DNA from: Candidatus Bathyarchaeota archaeon
GTDB taxonomy: Archaea > Thermoproteota > Bathyarchaeia > Bathyarchaeales > Bathyarchaeaceae
Direction: 5' to 3'
Length of the DNA: 5,317 bases
Assembly: GCA_003662715.1 (NCBI GenBank)
Contig: QMYO01000152.1
Span: forward strand, 1 to 5,317
The notes below the pieces were generated by a model. It was not told the DNA's origin. It saw nothing but the letters and a program-made list of their open reading frames with translations, and did not search any database. Each line of letters starts with the position of its first letter. Positions within the stretch are counted from its first letter, which is position 1. The position numbers were made by a program, and so were the translations under genes. Shown piece by piece: positions 4,328 to 5,317 of the stretch.

Positions 4328-5242
4328 TTATGGCTCCATGTTCTCAAACTCAAACTTTAGCTTATACCGTTTCAATTTGATGCGAGGGGTTGATTTTACA
4401 GCATATTTTATTCTGTCGTCAAAATCATTAGCCACTATTATTCCTCTTATATTGCTATTTTTCGCAAGGTTTTCTTTTACCCAACCTATATATGCAGAGA
4501 TCTGACCAAATGTAGAAATGTCTGCAACACCAGCCTTAAGTTCCACTACAACAAAATTACCTTTAGGATCTTTGGCAAGAATGTCTATTCGCATTCTTCC
4601 GCCTTCTATAGGGTATTCTTCACCTGTTCTTTCCTGATCTTGATATAGTTTCAGACCTGGCTCCAAAGAGTTCAGCTTCGCGGCCAAATATTTCCTCAGA
4701 TCCCTTTCAACACTTACAGAAGTTGGTATGATTGGTTGTTCTTCAAGCAATGTTTCTCCATAACTTTCTGTAATGAAAGCATATGCGAAAGACGATTTAA
4801 GTTGTGAAGGTATAATTGGGTCTCCAGTGTCGATATCTCTAAAGATCTGTAAATCAAGTGGACTAACAGGGTCTACAGCTGAGAATTTAAACCATGTATA
4901 TGATTTGAAGTCTTCTGTCGGAAAGTCTTCCTCTCCGGGATTCGTAAAATCTGGATCAGGCGTCTTGGTCGGTATATCGCTCACACGTATTTCACTAACA
5001 AATCCAACATATTCTACGAGTCCGCTTCCTCCCATTTTCTTGCTCATGTAAAAGTAAATTGGAAACTTCCTGTGAGTTTTTATGTGCTCTAATATTGTTT
5101 CACGCCACTGTTCCCTAATTCTGAAATTCCAAGATGACCACACAAATCCTTTATTTTGGATAAAAGCTCTTAGCGACTCAACGTAATCATAACGCGTAGA
5201 ACCAACCAAAACCAAATTATCTCGTATTTGTTCCCTCTGCAA
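4328..5242 (-). CDS. NucS/EndoMS-type nuclease domain fused to an unusual, possibly PUA/EVE-like N-terminal domain
   Basis: 304 residues, TTG start. The C-terminal part (about 175-295) is a NucS (DUF91)-type PD-(D/E)XK nuclease. It has VERDLRKYLAAKL with Glu179, LEPGLKLY (193-200), RIDILAKD with Asp220, VVVELKAG with Glu234 and Lys236, FGQISAYIGWVKE with Gln247 and Tyr251, and RGIIVA (266-271). Spacing from Asp to Glu (14), Lys (2), Gln (11) and Tyr (4) matches, as I recall, archaeal NucS/EndoMS, so the active site looks intact. NucS cuts mismatched or branched DNA. The N-terminal 160 residues are not the usual NucS domain. They contain WSSWNFRIREQW (35-46), FPIYFYMSKK (60-69), LVEYVGFVSEI (75-85), SYTWFKFS (114-121) and PSQLKSSFAYAF (145-156), which resembles PUA/EVE-type domains that read modified bases. 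I infer DNA repair or modification-directed cleavage, not settled by sequence. Confidence 0.74.
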   Translation of the reverse strand: MQREQIRDNLVLVGSTRYDYVESLRAFIQNKGFVWSSWNFRIREQWRETILEHIKTHRKFPIYFYMSKKMGGSGLVEYVGFVSEIRVSDIPTKTPDPDFTNPGEEDFPTEDFKSYTWFKFSAVDPVSPLDLQIFRDIDTGDPIIPSQLKSSFAYAFITESYGETLLEEQPIIPTSVSVERDLRKYLAAKLNSLEPGLKLYQDQERTGEEYPIEGGRMRIDILAKDPKGNFVVVELKAGVADISTFGQISAYIGWVKENLAKNSNIRGIIVANDFDDRIKYAVKSTPRIKLKRYKLKFEFENMEP

Positions 5243-5250
5243 TTCAAAAT

Positions 5251-5256
5251 CTCCTC
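5251..5256 (-). promoter_or_regulatory. Ribosome binding site deciding the TTG start of the nuclease gene
   Basis: GAGGAG on the minus strand, 8 nt before the TTG at 5242-5240. No in-frame ATG near the N-terminus offers a better start (the next Met is residue 66, inside the N-terminal domain). Confidence 0.7.
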
Positions 5257-5284
5257 GACGTAGCTATTTTTAGGTTTCAGGAAA

Positions 5285-5298
5285 GCGTTTAATAAACC
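5285..5298 (-). promoter_or_regulatory. Candidate TATA box for the nuclease gene
   Basis: The minus strand reads GGTTTATTAAACGC, with a perfect small palindrome GTTTA-T-TAAAC at 5297-5287. A start of transcription about 25 nt downstream would fall near 5266, giving a leader of roughly 24 nt that contains the GAGGAG site. The fit in spacing is good, but A/T-rich sequence makes chance matches common. Confidence 0.38.
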
Positions 5299-5317
5299 TT
5301 CTGTTAGTCGCTGTTAA

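Noticed and set aside
4773..5051. Plus-strand open frame opposite the nuclease gene
   Set aside because: It is antisense to the N-terminal domain of the nuclease, has no ribosome binding site and shows no recognisable motif. The same applies to 4323-4505 and, opposite the transglutaminase-like gene, 3623-3814.
4328..5242. Naming the nuclease nucS (canonical mismatch endonuclease)
   Set aside because: The catalytic domain fits, but the protein is about 60 residues longer than usual and the N-terminal domain is not the standard one, so equivalence of function is not shown.
1..5317. CRISPR array, insertion sequence or integrated element
   Set aside because: No regularly spaced direct repeats, transposase or integrase frames, or long terminal inverted repeats were seen anywhere in the window.

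Overview
The window looks like archaeal chromosome. It is AT-rich, with strong GGAGG-type ribosome binding sites, three or four TTG starts placed correctly behind such sites, many AGA/ATA codons, A/T-rich TATA-like boxes, and protein families that are archaeal or archaeal/eukaryotic in distribution (an EAP30-like tandem winged-helix protein, a NucS-type nuclease domain, an archaeal membrane transglutaminase-like protein). A lineage such as Bathyarchaeia/TACK or Asgard would fit; the sequence does not decide between them. I see no rRNA, tRNA, CRISPR array or insertion sequence.

Layout. (1) Positions 1-1292, minus strand: a two-gene operon. The upstream gene (1292-207) encodes a 361-residue helical protein whose C-terminal 140 residues strongly resemble the tandem winged helices of the ESCRT-II EAP30 family (Vps22/Vps36). 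The downstream gene starts at 179, runs off the left edge, and encodes the N-terminus of an SPFH 'virion core protein'-like membrane-scaffold protein. (2) 1293-1566: a divergent control region with an interrupted dyad, a 13-bp-period direct repeat and TATA-like boxes. (3) 1567-2160, plus strand: a secreted, C-terminally anchored protein with only two and a half BNR/propeller-type repeats. (4) 2161-2484: a non-coding stretch with a likely terminator hairpin, and on the minus strand a start-less open stretch that reads like the decayed tail of a membrane-anchored protein. (5) 2485-2715, plus strand: a 76-residue protein I do not recognise. (6) 4059-2854, minus strand: a membrane protein with four hydrophobic segments and a Cys-His-Asp transglutaminase-like domain. 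(7) 5242-4328, minus strand: a nuclease with a NucS/EndoMS-type catalytic domain on a non-NucS, possibly PUA/EVE-like, N-terminal domain.

How the genes may work together. The best-supported partnership is the EAP30-like/SPFH operon (27-nt gap): two membrane-associated scaffold families, suggesting a membrane-remodelling module. The nuclease and the membrane transglutaminase-like protein share a strand but are separated by 268 nt with a hairpin between them; a joint role, for example in defence, is only a hypothesis. The 1567 gene and the 76-residue gene lie between these units with no evident functional tie.
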